Source: Ureibacillus endophyticus (GTDB lineage Bacteria > Bacillota > Bacilli > Bacillales_A > Planococcaceae). Taken from it: DNA of 64,000 nt. The DNA is taken from NCBI RefSeq assembly GCF_003628435.1, contig NZ_RBZN01000010.1:1-64000 (forward strand), written 5' to 3'. Shown here piece after piece: positions 28,507 to 39,800 of the stretch. Under the pieces are notes generated by a model. That model was not told where the DNA came from. It saw only the letters and a list, made by a program, of their open reading frames with translations, and searched no databases. The position numbers and the translations under genes are program-made. Positions within the stretch are counted from its first letter, which is position 1. Every line of letters begins with the position of its first letter.

Positions 28507-29964
28507 TTATTTTTCTAACGCTCTTTTTCGTTTACTACGTCTCATCATCGCAACAATGAACGAAATAAATAGAACATAAACAATAGCTAATAAAACAATA
28601 TACAATTTATTAATACCAACTTTATCGATAACCTGGAAAACTTCAACAACTTCACGATCTAATACGATAGGATAAATGCCATCATCATTTGAACGAATTA
28701 CATCACTCTCTAACATACCGCGTAGTTCTTTATCTTCACCAATGTCGTCAGCTGAGATATCGACTCTCGTTGTTTTCCCAGTATTGTTAATTACAACAAT
28801 CCATCTTTCATCATCCGAATAGCGTTCGAATGCTAAAAAACCATTTTCATTTTTAATTAATTTAAACTCACCACGACGCAACGTTTCAGACTTGTTTCGT
28901 AAGGTTTGGATATTCGCAATATAGTTCACTAATTCATCATCTGTTTTAAAGTTATATAGTTGGTGAGCTTCTGGACCAGCTTCACCATTCATTGCAATCT
29001 CAGTTCCATATTGCATAACTGGTACACCAGGTAGTAATAGTGTAGAAGCCACTGAAAGTTTAAGTCTTGTAGGTGGAAAGGCTTCTACATCCAAAACAAA
29101 GCGATCTGTGTTTAAGTTGTCTATCATTAATTGCGTTGGTAACCCTTCCCCTTTTGCAAAAGGCTCAACATGTTTTAATTGGTTGGAAGAATCTTGGTCA
29201 ACATTTTTATAAATGTTACGGTAAGTTTCATGATTTTCATCGTAAAAAGTCGCATCGAAATTTGCATCACTTTCTTCATTAGAAATAACGTAAATTTCAT
29301 TATTTACTTTTTTGATTGCCTCAATCATTTTATTAAGAAAAGCTGTATCTGCAATATCAAGATTCGTTAAACGAACGCCTCCAATATTATATGTAGAAAT
29401 AAAATTAACCACACTATCAATTAAAGCATCTTGCACATCTACATTTCTTAAATCCCATCGAATTTTATTACCAGACTTTCCAACAATCCAATCAGCTTTT
29501 GATGGATCTTTTGCCCATTCGTGATTGGCGCTAACATTCGTTAAAGGAAAATCAATCATCGCCTTTATTTTATTTTCATTCAATGTTTTGATTAAGGAAG
29601 TAAACTCTTCGCTTGTCCCAAATTGTGGTTCTATTTCTGAATAACTAGTCGTCATCGTCCCGTTATAAGTTTCAGTAGCAAAAACAGAACCTAATGATAG
29701 AATTGAAAAGCCCATTTGAGAAATGAGAGATAATTGTTGTTCTATACCTTTAAAGTCTCCCCCAGCAAATTTTGATGGGTCTAGTGGATCAACCTTGTAA
29801 TCGTTTTCTCCAGTTCCATTAAAATAACGGTCTACTAAAACATCATATATACTTTCGTCTGCAATTGATTTTGTTACCTCTGCTTTTGCAATGGAAGTTG
29901 TATTTAATGTAGTAGCTAACAAGATCGATGCAGCAGTTGCACAAATCCATTTTTTAAATTTCAA
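28507..29964 (-). CDS. GH13 alpha-amylase-like, membrane-anchored protein with altered catalytic motifs
   Basis: 485 aa from a TTG at 29964 behind AAAGGAGAGGG. Signal peptide about 1-28 (AKA then EV), a GH13 barrel (about 40-330), a beta-rich domain to about 440, then one membrane helix (about 450-472) and a basic tail, so the barrel faces outside. Region II reads GVRLTNLD (196-203): the arginine is kept but the nucleophile Asp is Thr200. Region IV, normally N-H-D, reads D-V-E (292-294). Region I keeps only a loose DFPLTN. A Glu (230/231) remains at the acid position. Probably catalytically inactive, or altered; a carbohydrate-binding or scaffold role is possible. Confidence 0.82.
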   Translation of the reverse strand: MKFKKWICATAASILLATTLNTTSIAKAEVTKSIADESIYDVLVDRYFNGTGENDYKVDPLDPSKFAGGDFKGIEQQLSLISQMGFSILSLGSVFATETYNGTMTTSYSEIEPQFGTSEEFTSLIKTLNENKIKAMIDFPLTNVSANHEWAKDPSKADWIVGKSGNKIRWDLRNVDVQDALIDSVVNFISTYNIGGVRLTNLDIADTAFLNKMIEAIKKVNNEIYVISNEESDANFDATFYDENHETYRNIYKNVDQDSSNQLKHVEPFAKGEGLPTQLMIDNLNTDRFVLDVEAFPPTRLKLSVASTLLLPGVPVMQYGTEIAMNGEAGPEAHQLYNFKTDDELVNYIANIQTLRNKSETLRRGEFKLIKNENGFLAFERYSDDERWIVVINNTGKTTRVDISADDIGEDKELRGMLESDVIRSNDDGIYPIVLDREVVEVFQVIDKVGINKLYIVLLAIVYVLFISFIVAMMRRSKRKRALEK

Positions 29965-30030
29965 ATTATCCCTCTCCTTTAAACATACCATCGACATTTT
30001 ACCAAAAAAAAAAGAAACACGGCTATCATT

Positions 30031-30060
30031 TCTATACGAATTAAACATTTCTAATGTAAA
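30031..30060 (-). promoter_or_regulatory. Candidate promoter of the GH13-like gene
   Basis: On the minus strand TTTACA (30055-30060), an 18-bp spacer and TATAGA (30031-30036), about 67 bp before the TTG start. Confidence 0.5.
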
Positions 30061-30098
30061 TAAGACAAATCAGTGACAACATAATTCAGAGTAATGTT

Positions 30099-30257
30099 TT
30101 ACTTTTCTTGTTTCATTCTTTCTTGAAGTTGTTTCACTTGTTCCTGAGATAATAACCCATCCACAGAATGATTATCTCCATTTTTTTGTATAAAAACAAA
30201 AACAATAAATAGAACAATTAATAGAAGTATGAATATTAGCATGAGGATAGGTATCAT
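30099..30257 (-). CDS. Small single-helix membrane protein, 52 aa, unknown
   Basis: ATG at 30257 with AAAGGA eight bases upstream; stop TAA at 30099. Residues 2-24 are almost purely hydrophobic (MLIFILLLIVLFIVFVF), followed by a polar tail rich in Gln/Lys/Glu (SQEQVKQLQERMKQEK) able to form a short amphipathic helix. Probably membrane-tethered with the tail in the cytoplasm. No family recognised. Good ribosome site and composition support it as real. Confidence 0.6.
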   Translation of the reverse strand: MIPILMLIFILLLIVLFIVFVFIQKNGDNHSVDGLLSQEQVKQLQERMKQEK

Positions 30258-30307
30258 GTTTCTCGTCCTTTCTAAGAGAAAAGCCTCTTAATCCATACAA
30301 TTATAAA

Positions 30308-30353
30308 CAAAAAAAGAAAAATCGCAAAGTACGTCCTGTACCCAGCGATTTTT
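30308..30353 (-). terminator. Terminator after yisL-like gene
   Basis: AAAAATCGC pairs with GCGATTTTT, with an inner GTAC/GTAC stem; the minus strand continues TTTTTTTG. Placed just beyond the stop of the UPF0344 gene. Confidence 0.82.
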
Positions 30354-30356
30354 CTT

Positions 30357-30722
30357 TTATGCTAAGAAATTCATACCCATTGGTAATTTAAATCCGTAGA
30401 ATAATACTGCAAATAGGAAAATAGCAAATAAAATCCAAAATACAGTAGTTGGCTTGTTTTTCTTTTGTCGAGTTAATACCATTTCCATCATACTGATTAC
30501 CAGAATACCAAGTAAGAATTTAATTCCATAATCCATACCCATACCATAGTCCATCGCTTCAATAAATAGAGCGCCACCAGTAATGATAATTAAAATATAA
30601 AATAGACGTAAAGCCATGTGTATACCTTTAGATTTTGATACTAAAGCACCCACAAAGAAAAGTACAAGTGCAACTACCCATGTTGTAATGTGTAGATGCG
30701 TAGAACTTGTTAAGAAATCCAT
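30357..30722 (-). CDS. UPF0344 membrane protein (YisL-like)
   Basis: 121 aa with four predicted helices (about 13-28, 36-54, 66-84, 96-114). The HLHITTWVVALVLFF block is the hallmark of the YisL family as I remember it. Function unknown. Ribosome site AAGGTGGGG. Next to the YisK-like gene, as in B. subtilis. Confidence 0.85.
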   Translation of the reverse strand: MDFLTSSTHLHITTWVVALVLFFVGALVSKSKGIHMALRLFYILIIITGGALFIEAMDYGMGMDYGIKFLLGILVISMMEMVLTRQKKNKPTTVFWILFAIFLFAVLFYGFKLPMGMNFLA

Positions 30723-30839
30723 GTTTTCCCCACCTTAATTTTCTTTTACAGCATTATCCTACCATAGTACTGAGTGGGGATTCAAATATAATAGTCTATC
30801 TTAAACCTTTATAAAATTTATAAATAGGTTAGTAGATTT

Positions 30840-31742
30840 TTATTCAAATTTATTTGATAAAGTTCCAATTCCTTCAATTGAAATTTTCACTTCATCTCCA
30901 GCTTTTAAATATACTGGTGGCGTCATTCCTTTTCCAACCCCTGCAGGAGTACCAGTTAAAATAACATCTCCAGGCTCTAAAGTAACATATTGTGAAAGAA
31001 TTGATACTAACTCCTCTACTGAAAATACCATATCTTTTGTTGAACCATTTTGACGGATTGCACCGTTAACCTTCGTTACAATCGTTAAGTTTTGAGGATT
31101 AGGTATTTCATCTTTCGTTACAACATATGGCCCTAATGGACAAGATCCATCTAAACTTTTACCTAAGAAATATTGTTTGTGACGGTCTTGTAAGTCACGT
31201 GCTGTAATATCGTTTGCGATTGTGTAGCCAAAGATATAATCTAAAGCTTGATTTTTCGCAATATTTTTCCCAACTTTTCCGATGACAACTGCTAATTCAC
31301 CTTCATAGTCTAGTGAGTCTGTTTCGCTTGTATGAATTGGTAATACTTGTCCGTCTGCTGCAATTGATGTAGGAGATTTTGTAAATACTACTAAATCGGT
31401 AGGAGCAGCAGTAGCACCCATTTCTTTTGCATGTTCATCATAATTTTTACCAATACATAAAATGTTTTTCGGAGTTCTTGGAATTGGTGAAAGCCACTCG
31501 ATTTCAGTAAATGCGCGTTTGAATGATTCAACATTATCCGAATTTTTAGCTGCTTCTACTAATTTACGAATCTTTTCAACAAAATCAAAACCTAATGCAA
31601 CCCCATCAATGATATTAGCAGGGAAAGAAGGTAGAACATTCAGCTCTTCTTGAATCGCAACAACATCCCAAACAGCTTCTTCTTTTTTAACTTTTGGACC
31701 AAATTTTACTTCTCCATTAAACTTAAAAGATAAAATCTTCAT
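30840..31742 (-). CDS. Fumarylacetoacetate hydrolase family protein (YisK-like)
   Basis: 300 aa. FAH fold with metal-binding acidic residues in DYEGELAVVIGK (about 162-173) and the DITARDLQ and GDVILTGTPAGVG motifs. Members act on beta-keto acids such as oxaloacetate or acylpyruvates; B. subtilis YisK is reported to act as an oxaloacetate decarboxylase. The specific substrate here is not determined by sequence. The ATG follows AGAAGGAGCC. Confidence 0.88.
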   Translation of the reverse strand: MKILSFKFNGEVKFGPKVKKEEAVWDVVAIQEELNVLPSFPANIIDGVALGFDFVEKIRKLVEAAKNSDNVESFKRAFTEIEWLSPIPRTPKNILCIGKNYDEHAKEMGATAAPTDLVVFTKSPTSIAADGQVLPIHTSETDSLDYEGELAVVIGKVGKNIAKNQALDYIFGYTIANDITARDLQDRHKQYFLGKSLDGSCPLGPYVVTKDEIPNPQNLTIVTKVNGAIRQNGSTKDMVFSVEELVSILSQYVTLEPGDVILTGTPAGVGKGMTPPVYLKAGDEVKISIEGIGTLSNKFE

Positions 31743-31863
31743 AGATAAAGGCTCCTTCTTTAATTCCTACGTTTAAATTGTTTTCACCATCTATTTGTGG
31801 TGAATTGATCAACAAAAAGATTATTCACTTTATACCATCATACATGAAATATTCCGAAATTGC

Positions 31864-33039
31864 TTACTTTTCCGGCAATATTTTTTTGTAAGTTATACGC
31901 TTTATTGCCATTTCTAGTGGACCTTGTCTAAATTTGATAAACCAAATTTCCACAAAGATAATTTGTACTACATAAATACTAATTGCGATAACCGTCCCCA
32001 TTTGCACATCGACTTGTCCATATAAACTAAAACCAAAATTATAGAATAAGATTGTACAAATAATGGATTGCATAATGTATAACGTAAGAGACATACGACC
32101 AGCTTTTGCAATTGGTTTAAGTAGTTTATTAGCAATTGGTATTAAACAAATACTTACAATCAACGAAATATACCCAATTGATAATAGAGGACCACCTACA
32201 TACACTTTTAAATAATCTAATAAATACGTACGAGTAAATGTATATGGTGCACTTTTAACAAATAGTCCCACTGAGACAAAAATAATCGCCATGATAATCC
32301 ATACGATTTTTAGCTCTTTTGCTCGCTCAATTAATCGCCATTTTGCAAATGCAGCACCAATTAGCATGTAAGGTAAAATTGTCAACAAAGACATAATCCA
32401 CATATCAAAACCCAATTGTACAGATAGATCACTTAGTCTTTGGGTAAATGCATCTGTCCAACTACCAACTCCATAAGCGGTAATGGCACTATTAATCATT
32501 TCTATATCTAATGCAGGCTTTTCCACTTCCGTACTTGCAATCCCCGTTAAGAAATAAATAGCTAAAATAAAGAAGTGGAAAAATCCGTTTATAACTAATC
32601 CAAAAGTTAATAACCATCCACCACTAAAACGGATAAACAATAATAAGAAAAATCCACATACTGCATAGGTTGCTAAAATATCTCCCCACCAAATTAAAAA
32701 GGCATGGAGTAAACCAAGAATTAATAAGATGACTAGTCTTTTGGGTGCAAATTTATAGAAATTAACCCCTGTTTCTTGAGATTTCATAAATTGCATCGCA
32801 AGACCATATCCAAAAAGCATAGAAAATAATGGATAAAAACTACTTTGTACATAAATATCGAGGTTTTGTTGCCATATAATATCCATTGCTTCAGTAAACC
32901 AATAATTTAGATCTAATATATGAGGCATTGGTAAATAGAAAGCAAACATGTTGACAAGTAGAATACCTAGTAAACTAAATCCGCGCAAAATATCGAGAGA
33001 ATCGATTCTCTCATTTAAGGTTGTTGGTTGAAAATTCAC
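31864..33039 (-). CDS. DUF418 family multi-pass membrane protein
   Basis: 391 aa from a GTG behind GGGAGAACAGAT. About ten hydrophobic helices. The N-terminal RIDSLDILRGFSLLGILLVN and a C-terminal RQGPLEMAIKRITY, with W-F near it, are the DUF418 (YeiB-type) signature; this group is distantly related to acyltransferase-3 proteins. Function unknown; substrates may be cell-surface groups. Monocistronic. Confidence 0.87.
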   Translation of the reverse strand: MNFQPTTLNERIDSLDILRGFSLLGILLVNMFAFYLPMPHILDLNYWFTEAMDIIWQQNLDIYVQSSFYPLFSMLFGYGLAMQFMKSQETGVNFYKFAPKRLVILLILGLLHAFLIWWGDILATYAVCGFFLLLFIRFSGGWLLTFGLVINGFFHFFILAIYFLTGIASTEVEKPALDIEMINSAITAYGVGSWTDAFTQRLSDLSVQLGFDMWIMSLLTILPYMLIGAAFAKWRLIERAKELKIVWIIMAIIFVSVGLFVKSAPYTFTRTYLLDYLKVYVGGPLLSIGYISLIVSICLIPIANKLLKPIAKAGRMSLTLYIMQSIICTILFYNFGFSLYGQVDVQMGTVIAISIYVVQIIFVEIWFIKFRQGPLEMAIKRITYKKILPEK

Positions 33040-33121
33040 ATCTGTTCTCCCTTTTCTTCTACATCTTGTACTATAAGTATTTCTATTGTTATTCTACACT
33101 ATTTTACTTTGCATTTAGATT

Positions 33122-33158
33122 AAAACAGTCTATTAATTGAACATTAATAGACTGTTTT
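33122..33158 (-). terminator. Terminator after addA
   Basis: A perfect 16-bp stem, AAAACAGTCTATTAAT with ATTAATAGACTGTTTT, four bases from the addA stop codon. Confidence 0.92.
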
Positions 33159-33161
33159 AAA

Positions 33162-36100
33162 TTAGTTCAACCGAATCTCTTTTTGCGCATTGTATAAATA
33201 CAATATTTTTTCATCAACTTTAAGATTTAACACTGATTCAACAGCTTGGCTATAAATACGTAATTGAACACTATAACGCTTTTCCATTTCAGTTTTGAGG
33301 GCATTTTCTTCACTAAACGATGGCAAAATCTTATCAGTTTTGTAGTCGAGTAATACCCATTTACCATCCTCATCTTCAAACAAGCAATCAATAATCCCCT
33401 GTACAATTTGCGAATCTCCTGCTTGATCTACAATACTCAATGTAAATGGTAATTCACGATATAGTTGCTTGGCATGACTAAATCGTTGCCCGATAGTAGT
33501 AGCGAAAAATTGAATAATTTTCTCTGGATCAACCGTATTTACTTCTTCTTCTGTTAGTAGTTTCTTTTTTACTAATGATTGTAAATAGTTAATCACGTCA
33601 TCATGTTGAGTTAGCCCCTCTTGCGGAATATGTTGCATAACTGTATGAACAACAGTACCGATTTCAGTCGGAGATAATGCTTTTTCTTGTACAAACAAAG
33701 GACGTTTATAGGCATTATTTACTTTACTTTGAAGCGTATAGGTTTCTGGTTCTTCTTCACGTTGTAAATTTTCAATCCGCTTAATTTCAGAAACACTTGT
33801 TTTTGATTTTTTAGTAATCGAGTCTTTAAATGGATACATAGCATTAAAACGTTCTTTTATTTCATTTAGAATAGACTCATCTACTTCTTCTGTTATATCA
33901 TTTTGTGTTTCAACTTGTTCCTTTGTAATCGTTTTTGTAAACGTATGATTACAAATTGGGTTTACCCTCCATACCGAAGGATGTTCAATCGGTATGTATT
34001 GCTCATCACTGTACTCTTCAAAGCAAGCATGTCTTGCAATTGCAGGTCCAATCCAATCAAGATAATTTTTTGCCCGCGCGCGTACATAATCTGGAATCAT
34101 TTCTTCAGGTGATAATTGTTGATATTCACCCCAAGATGCACGAGTTTTATCCCAATCCTTTACTGATCCTACCAAAATAAGACGTTCTTTTGCTCGGGTC
34201 ATGGCTACATACAAAATACGCATTTCTTCAGCTTTCATTTCCAAAATCTTTTTCTCTTTCATTGCTAAAAAAGGAAGAGAAGTATACATAATTCGATCAT
34301 CTGGGTCAATAGCTTTTACGGCAAGTCCAAATTGTTGGTCAAACAAATAAGGGTCACTATATTCCTTTTGGTTAAAGCTTCTGCCAAGTCCTGCAACAAA
34401 AACTACTGGGTATTCTAACCCTTTCGATGAATGGATGGTTACTAATCGAACAACGTCATCTTTTTCACCAATTGATTTTGCTTCGCCTAAATCATCCCCA
34501 CGTGAGCGCATTCGATCAATAAATCGTAAAAATCGGAATAATCCTCGGAAAGATGTTTTTTCATACATTAATGCGCGGTCATGAAGCGTACGTAAATTGG
34601 CTTGGCGTTGCTTACCATTCCCCATTGCTCCAACCATTTCATAATAATTGGTATCCATATAAATCTGCCAAATCAAGTCTGCTAGAGAACCCCTTCTTGC
34701 CATGTCTCTCCAATTATCTAATTGCTGTAAAAATCGTTGAAGTTTTTCTGCTGTATTTGATTGTAATCCGCTTTTTTCCTCATTAACGAATATTTGTACC
34801 GCTTCGTAGAATGGAACTTTACGGTTAACTAAACGAATTGTAGCAAGTTCGTTTTCTGTACATCCAATAAATGGTGCCCTCAAAACAGATGCTAAAGGAA
34901 TATCTTGATATGGGTTGTCAACAATTTTTAGAACGTTTAACATCACCATTACTTCTAATGCTTCAAAATATCCCTTTGAAGATTCTGCATAAAGTGGTAT
35001 TCCAGCTGCTTTAAATTCCTCAACTAAATCCCCTGACCAAGTCATAGAACGCATTAAGATAACAATATCTCGATATTCTAATGGTCGAACTCGCTTCGAT
35101 GGATCTTTTTGTTTTGTATCATATACGATCGTACCGCTATCCATCAGTTCACGGATTCGTTTGATAATATAGCGAGCCTCTTGTTGAGACTTTTTCATCT
35201 CTTCTTCGATTAACACGTCTAATGCCGCATCTTCAGTAGACTCTATTGAACTCGTCTTTTCATCTTCTTGCTCCTCTTGATCATCATATAAAATGGTTAA
35301 TTCCACGGGAGCTTCTAACTCATTGTAGGGTGCTGCTGGCTTCAGTCCCGCTTTTTCATCATATTTGATTTCTCCAACGGTTTCGCCCATAATCTGTTCA
35401 AAAATAAAGTTTGTACCGTGAAGGACTTCTTTCCGACTTCGGAAATTGGCGTTTAAATCAATTTTTAATCCACTTGTAATTGGCTCTTCTTCAAAGGAAG
35501 TGTATTTGTTTAAAAATAACATCGGTTCTGCAAGACGGAAACGGTATATGGATTGTTTAACATCGCCTACCATAAATAAATTTCCATCGACTTCACTACC
35601 GCTTTTCACGAGTTGTAAAATCGTTTCTTGTAGCATGTTCGTATCTTGATATTCGTCAACAAGAACCTCTTTAAATCGGTTTCGGAAATCCGTTGCAACG
35701 GGTGAAGGTGTTAAAACGCCATTTTCTTTAACTGCTAAAATTTCTAAAGCATAGTGCTCTAAATCAGAAAAATCAACTATTCCCCTTTGTAACTTCGCAT
35801 TTGTAAATTTCTCACTAAACGCTTCTGTTAATTCAACCAATGTTTCAATAATTGGCGCCATTAAACGAATTTCTTGTAATAGTCGCTCAGGTTTTCTTAA
35901 GAAAAAGGACTTCTTAATACCATCGATAATATCTTTAGCATGCTGCCTTTTTTTCTTAGCCTTTTCCTTCAACTCAGGATCACAATCACACTTTTTCCTA
36001 GATAAAGTCGACCATTTTAAGGTAGAGAAGAAATCATATAAATCTTGCCATGTACCATGATTAATTCGTCTTACAGCTTCATTGATTAGTGCAAAATCTA

Positions 36101-36896
36101 ATTCCGCCGTTTCACCATACGTATATGGTCCATCTGGCTTTAATGTATATTGACGAAAATCTTCAATTTGTGCAAAGGCTTCTTCTAAACTAAATTTAAT
36201 AGAATTTTTTAAAGGTCCAATAAAATCTAGTTCATCTATTGTAATTTGTTCAGGCAAAGTATATTGCTTTGGTAAGGAACGTAGCCAATTTGTCGGATTT
36301 GGATGAACGCGAGACATTTCATACAGACGTTCAATTAATGTTTCGATGGCTTGGTCATCACGGTCAGAAGTAAAACTATCTACTAAACGATATACCGCAT
36401 TAACACTAGTTTCGTCCTCGTTGTCATAGGCTTCTTCAAGTACTTCAGCTAAAATATCATCTCGAAGTAAAGCTAACTCCCCTTCATTCGCAATTTTGAA
36501 CCCAGGATCGATATCAATTAAATATGCATATTGCCGAACAATTGATAAACAGAAAGAATGAAGAGTTGAAATTTGAGCTTTATTCACTAGACTTAACTGA
36601 CGGCGTAAATGTTGATTCCGTGGATCTTTTGCAATTTCTTTCTCCAATGCTTCTGCCATTCGATGGCGCATTTCAGCAGCTGATGCATTCGTAAACGTCA
36701 CTACAAGTAATTCATCCACATCGATCGGGTTATCTATTGAGATGACCTTTTCAATCATTCGATTAATTAGTACCGCAGTTTTCCCTGATCCCGCTGCTGC
36801 GGAAACTAATGTATCTTGACCAGTTGCCCAGATTGCTTTCCACTGCTCATCAGTCCACGTCACATTTGGTCCTTTATTCGGAATTGGTAGACCCAT
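33162..36896 (-). CDS. addA: ATP-dependent helicase/nuclease subunit A
   Basis: 1244 aa. UvrD-type helicase plus C-terminal nuclease of the AddAB complex, which resects double-strand breaks for RecA. Walker A SAAAGSGKTAV near 33-43, Walker B VDEYQDTN and helicase motif VAMTRAKERL are visible. The nuclease carries GIIDCLFEDEDG and LLDYKTD near the C-terminus. The start overlaps the end of addB by 23 bp with GAGGAG inside addB. Full length for the family (about 1230 aa). Confidence 0.97.
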   Translation of the reverse strand: MGLPIPNKGPNVTWTDEQWKAIWATGQDTLVSAAAGSGKTAVLINRMIEKVISIDNPIDVDELLVVTFTNASAAEMRHRMAEALEKEIAKDPRNQHLRRQLSLVNKAQISTLHSFCLSIVRQYAYLIDIDPGFKIANEGELALLRDDILAEVLEEAYDNEDETSVNAVYRLVDSFTSDRDDQAIETLIERLYEMSRVHPNPTNWLRSLPKQYTLPEQITIDELDFIGPLKNSIKFSLEEAFAQIEDFRQYTLKPDGPYTYGETAELDFALINEAVRRINHGTWQDLYDFFSTLKWSTLSRKKCDCDPELKEKAKKKRQHAKDIIDGIKKSFFLRKPERLLQEIRLMAPIIETLVELTEAFSEKFTNAKLQRGIVDFSDLEHYALEILAVKENGVLTPSPVATDFRNRFKEVLVDEYQDTNMLQETILQLVKSGSEVDGNLFMVGDVKQSIYRFRLAEPMLFLNKYTSFEEEPITSGLKIDLNANFRSRKEVLHGTNFIFEQIMGETVGEIKYDEKAGLKPAAPYNELEAPVELTILYDDQEEQEDEKTSSIESTEDAALDVLIEEEMKKSQQEARYIIKRIRELMDSGTIVYDTKQKDPSKRVRPLEYRDIVILMRSMTWSGDLVEEFKAAGIPLYAESSKGYFEALEVMVMLNVLKIVDNPYQDIPLASVLRAPFIGCTENELATIRLVNRKVPFYEAVQIFVNEEKSGLQSNTAEKLQRFLQQLDNWRDMARRGSLADLIWQIYMDTNYYEMVGAMGNGKQRQANLRTLHDRALMYEKTSFRGLFRFLRFIDRMRSRGDDLGEAKSIGEKDDVVRLVTIHSSKGLEYPVVFVAGLGRSFNQKEYSDPYLFDQQFGLAVKAIDPDDRIMYTSLPFLAMKEKKILEMKAEEMRILYVAMTRAKERLILVGSVKDWDKTRASWGEYQQLSPEEMIPDYVRARAKNYLDWIGPAIARHACFEEYSDEQYIPIEHPSVWRVNPICNHTFTKTITKEQVETQNDITEEVDESILNEIKERFNAMYPFKDSITKKSKTSVSEIKRIENLQREEEPETYTLQSKVNNAYKRPLFVQEKALSPTEIGTVVHTVMQHIPQEGLTQHDDVINYLQSLVKKKLLTEEEVNTVDPEKIIQFFATTIGQRFSHAKQLYRELPFTLSIVDQAGDSQIVQGIIDCLFEDEDGKWVLLDYKTDKILPSFSEENALKTEMEKRYSVQLRIYSQAVESVLNLKVDEKILYLYNAQKEIRLN

Positions 36897-39800
36897 CTTT
36901 TTTCAACTCCTCTCGTATTTTAGATACCACTTTATCCCGGCTATCAGCTTGAAGTTGATGGTAAACTTGCTCTTGGTCAGTAGGGTCGAATTGACAAACT
37001 GATTTAAAACTACAGAAATCACAAGCAGTTCTACCTTTTAATCGATATGGTCGAATACCTACTTCCCCACTCATTATCCCTTCACCAGCAATTTTATGTT
37101 TTGTTCGAACATATTGTTTAATTTCATTCATTGCATCAGGTGCTACTACCCTAGACTTTGCAACTGAAATTGCTCCATCTGTTTTAATTTGTACTGGAAT
37201 AATTTTCGATGTTCCACCTGACTCTAAATTATCATCCATTGCAATCAGAGGGTCTGGATTTTCAGTAAGCAAGCCTTTCATTCTATATTTTTCCATCCGT
37301 TCAACTTCAATTGCAATTTCATCTAACTCTTTTTCACCCTTTAATAATGGGTTATGAACGTGAACATATAGAACGCCTGCTGGGTCCACTTCTCCATCAA
37401 GCCAGACGTTTGCATTTTCAACCGCAACATCTAAATAGGTTAATAATTGTAAGGAAATACCATGATATACTTCATTTAAATCTAAATCGCGACTTGATGA
37501 TTTATAATCGATAACTCGTAAATAGGATTTATCTCCAACTTTTGCTCCATCAATACGGTCAATTCGTCCACGAATATTCATTTTTCGGCCGCCATTTAAT
37601 TTAATTTCTAAAGGCGGTAGTTTTTCATTTGGACCAAATGCTGCCTCAATGGCAATCGGTTTGAAAAATGACGATTTTGCATGTTGAGATAATGCCATCA
37701 TCGTTCTTTCCACAATACGAATTAATTTGCGTTGAATGTATCGATATCGGGCACTACTTAGTAAAATTTGATGAGAAAAAACTGGCACAATTTTTTCTAC
37801 TGCTTGTCTTGCAAGTTCTGTACATTGAGCACGTGTTAAACGATTCCAATGGATGTTTAAACGATCCGTCTCTAACGTAATCCATTTTAATGCTTCATGG
37901 AAAAGGTCACCGATAGCAAAGTTCTCTAATCGATAAACCGCGCGCTCCTCAAGTTTTAATCCATAGCTAGTAAAGTGTGAGAAAGGACAACGATAGAATT
38001 TCTCTACTCGTGAGACACTTGAAGTTAACTCAGTACCATATAATTCTTCTGTTATGTTTGGCTTTAGTTTTTCTGCAATATTTTTCTTTCGTAATGGACG
38101 CATGACCACTTCTAATTCTTGCTTCCAATATGGATTTTGTTCATAAACTGACTTTAATGCCACCCATTCAGATGAAAGTTCATTCGAATATTGCGCTTGT
38201 CTTAATTGCGTCATTAAGAAAGTTAAAGATGTTCTAGGATGCTGTATATAAGAAAGAGCGTTATTTTTATTCAATTCTTCAATTGGATCAATTAATACCT
38301 TTTTATGTGGTAACGTTTTGACTCCATCAACCTCAAATAATTTATGCAGACGGTTTATATAAAGAGATGGAAGTAATGCTTTACTCTCTTCATCTGCACT
38401 TGAAAATGTGACATACAGTCTATTTGTAGGTGAAGAAAATGCACGATAAATTAAAAAAGCTTCTTGAAGCAATTTAAACTTTGTAGTTGGCGAAAGTTCA
38501 GTATCAATTTCCGCAAACCATCCACGATCTGCGTCGGTGATTAATCCTTCATAATCGATACGCATTGGATATACTCCATCATTCACGCCAATTACAAAAA
38601 CGACTGACTTATTATCAAATCTTGAATATTCAACAGTCGCCACAGTTACTTCATCAACAGAAGGAGGAATTTTCGAAAACTGAAGTGTATCATATCCTTC
38701 GTCTAAAATTTGTGCAGCTTCTTCAACGGTTAATTTTTGATCACCAAACATTAGGACGAATTGGTCAAGAACATTTATCCAGCGATTCCAAGCCTGATCA
38801 TGTTCGCTTGCCCCATGTAATTCTTTTTCTTCAAGTTCAGTATCCTTTAACACTTGTAACTTATCGTATATTTGCATTTCTTCAATACAGTTAAACAACG
38901 CAAATGCGATTTCACGTCCAGTTTTTGCATTCTTCAATTCCTGCTGTAATTTTTCTATTGGTTCTTTTACAATTGATTTCATTTCATCAATGATTTGCTG
39001 CATTTTTAATTCTTCGTCTGTTTGATGTTTAGAGAAAAACTCAAGTCCACGATATTTTTTGTAAAACCATCTTGAATCTTCAAACCAACGATACCCATAA
39101 ATCCCTTGTGCAATAACAAAGTTTTCTAGCAGGTCTGCTTTTTCACGCATTTCCTTCAAATTACTGTTTAATGGGAAAAATAAATCCGTTTTTACACTTC
39201 GAAAAATCGGTTCATATTGCCAATTGGATGTAACAATTTCTAAAATTGAACGACTAAACTCAATTAACGGGTGGTGTAACATCGATTTCTTTTCATTTGT
39301 AAAAACAGGAATGTCGTACTGTTTAAAAATTGTATTAATGAGAGGGTCGTAAAGGTCTGCTTGTCGATACATAACCCCAATCTCTTTATAACGAACGCCA
39401 TCTTCCCGCACAAGTCGACATATTTCCCGGGCAATTGCGTGTACCTCTGCTCGACGATTTGCACCTTCAATTATTTCTACAAATCCTTCAGCCTTTACTT
39501 GAGTTGGCACTGGCTCGTGAAATTGCTGTTCTATATGTTGTAAGTCATTATTGTTGTAACGATAACATGTATGTAGATGAACACGTGGCTCCATTTCAAC
39601 TTTGAAATTTGCAGTTTCTTGTAATAATTTATCGTACATGACAGCTGGTCGATAAAATACAGCTTGGTCATCATACATATCTTGTTCGTTTTCGAAAGGA
39701 AGTACGATGGTTACTCGTTTAGCTAATGCCAATAATTGCTTTACAATTTCAAATTCGCGAACAGTAAATGCTGTAAAACCATCAATATAAATGTGGGCTT

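Noticed and set aside
28507-29964. GH13-like gene as a decaying pseudogene
   Set aside because: The frame, signal peptide and membrane anchor are intact over 485 codons with a good ribosome site; changes are confined to catalytic motifs.
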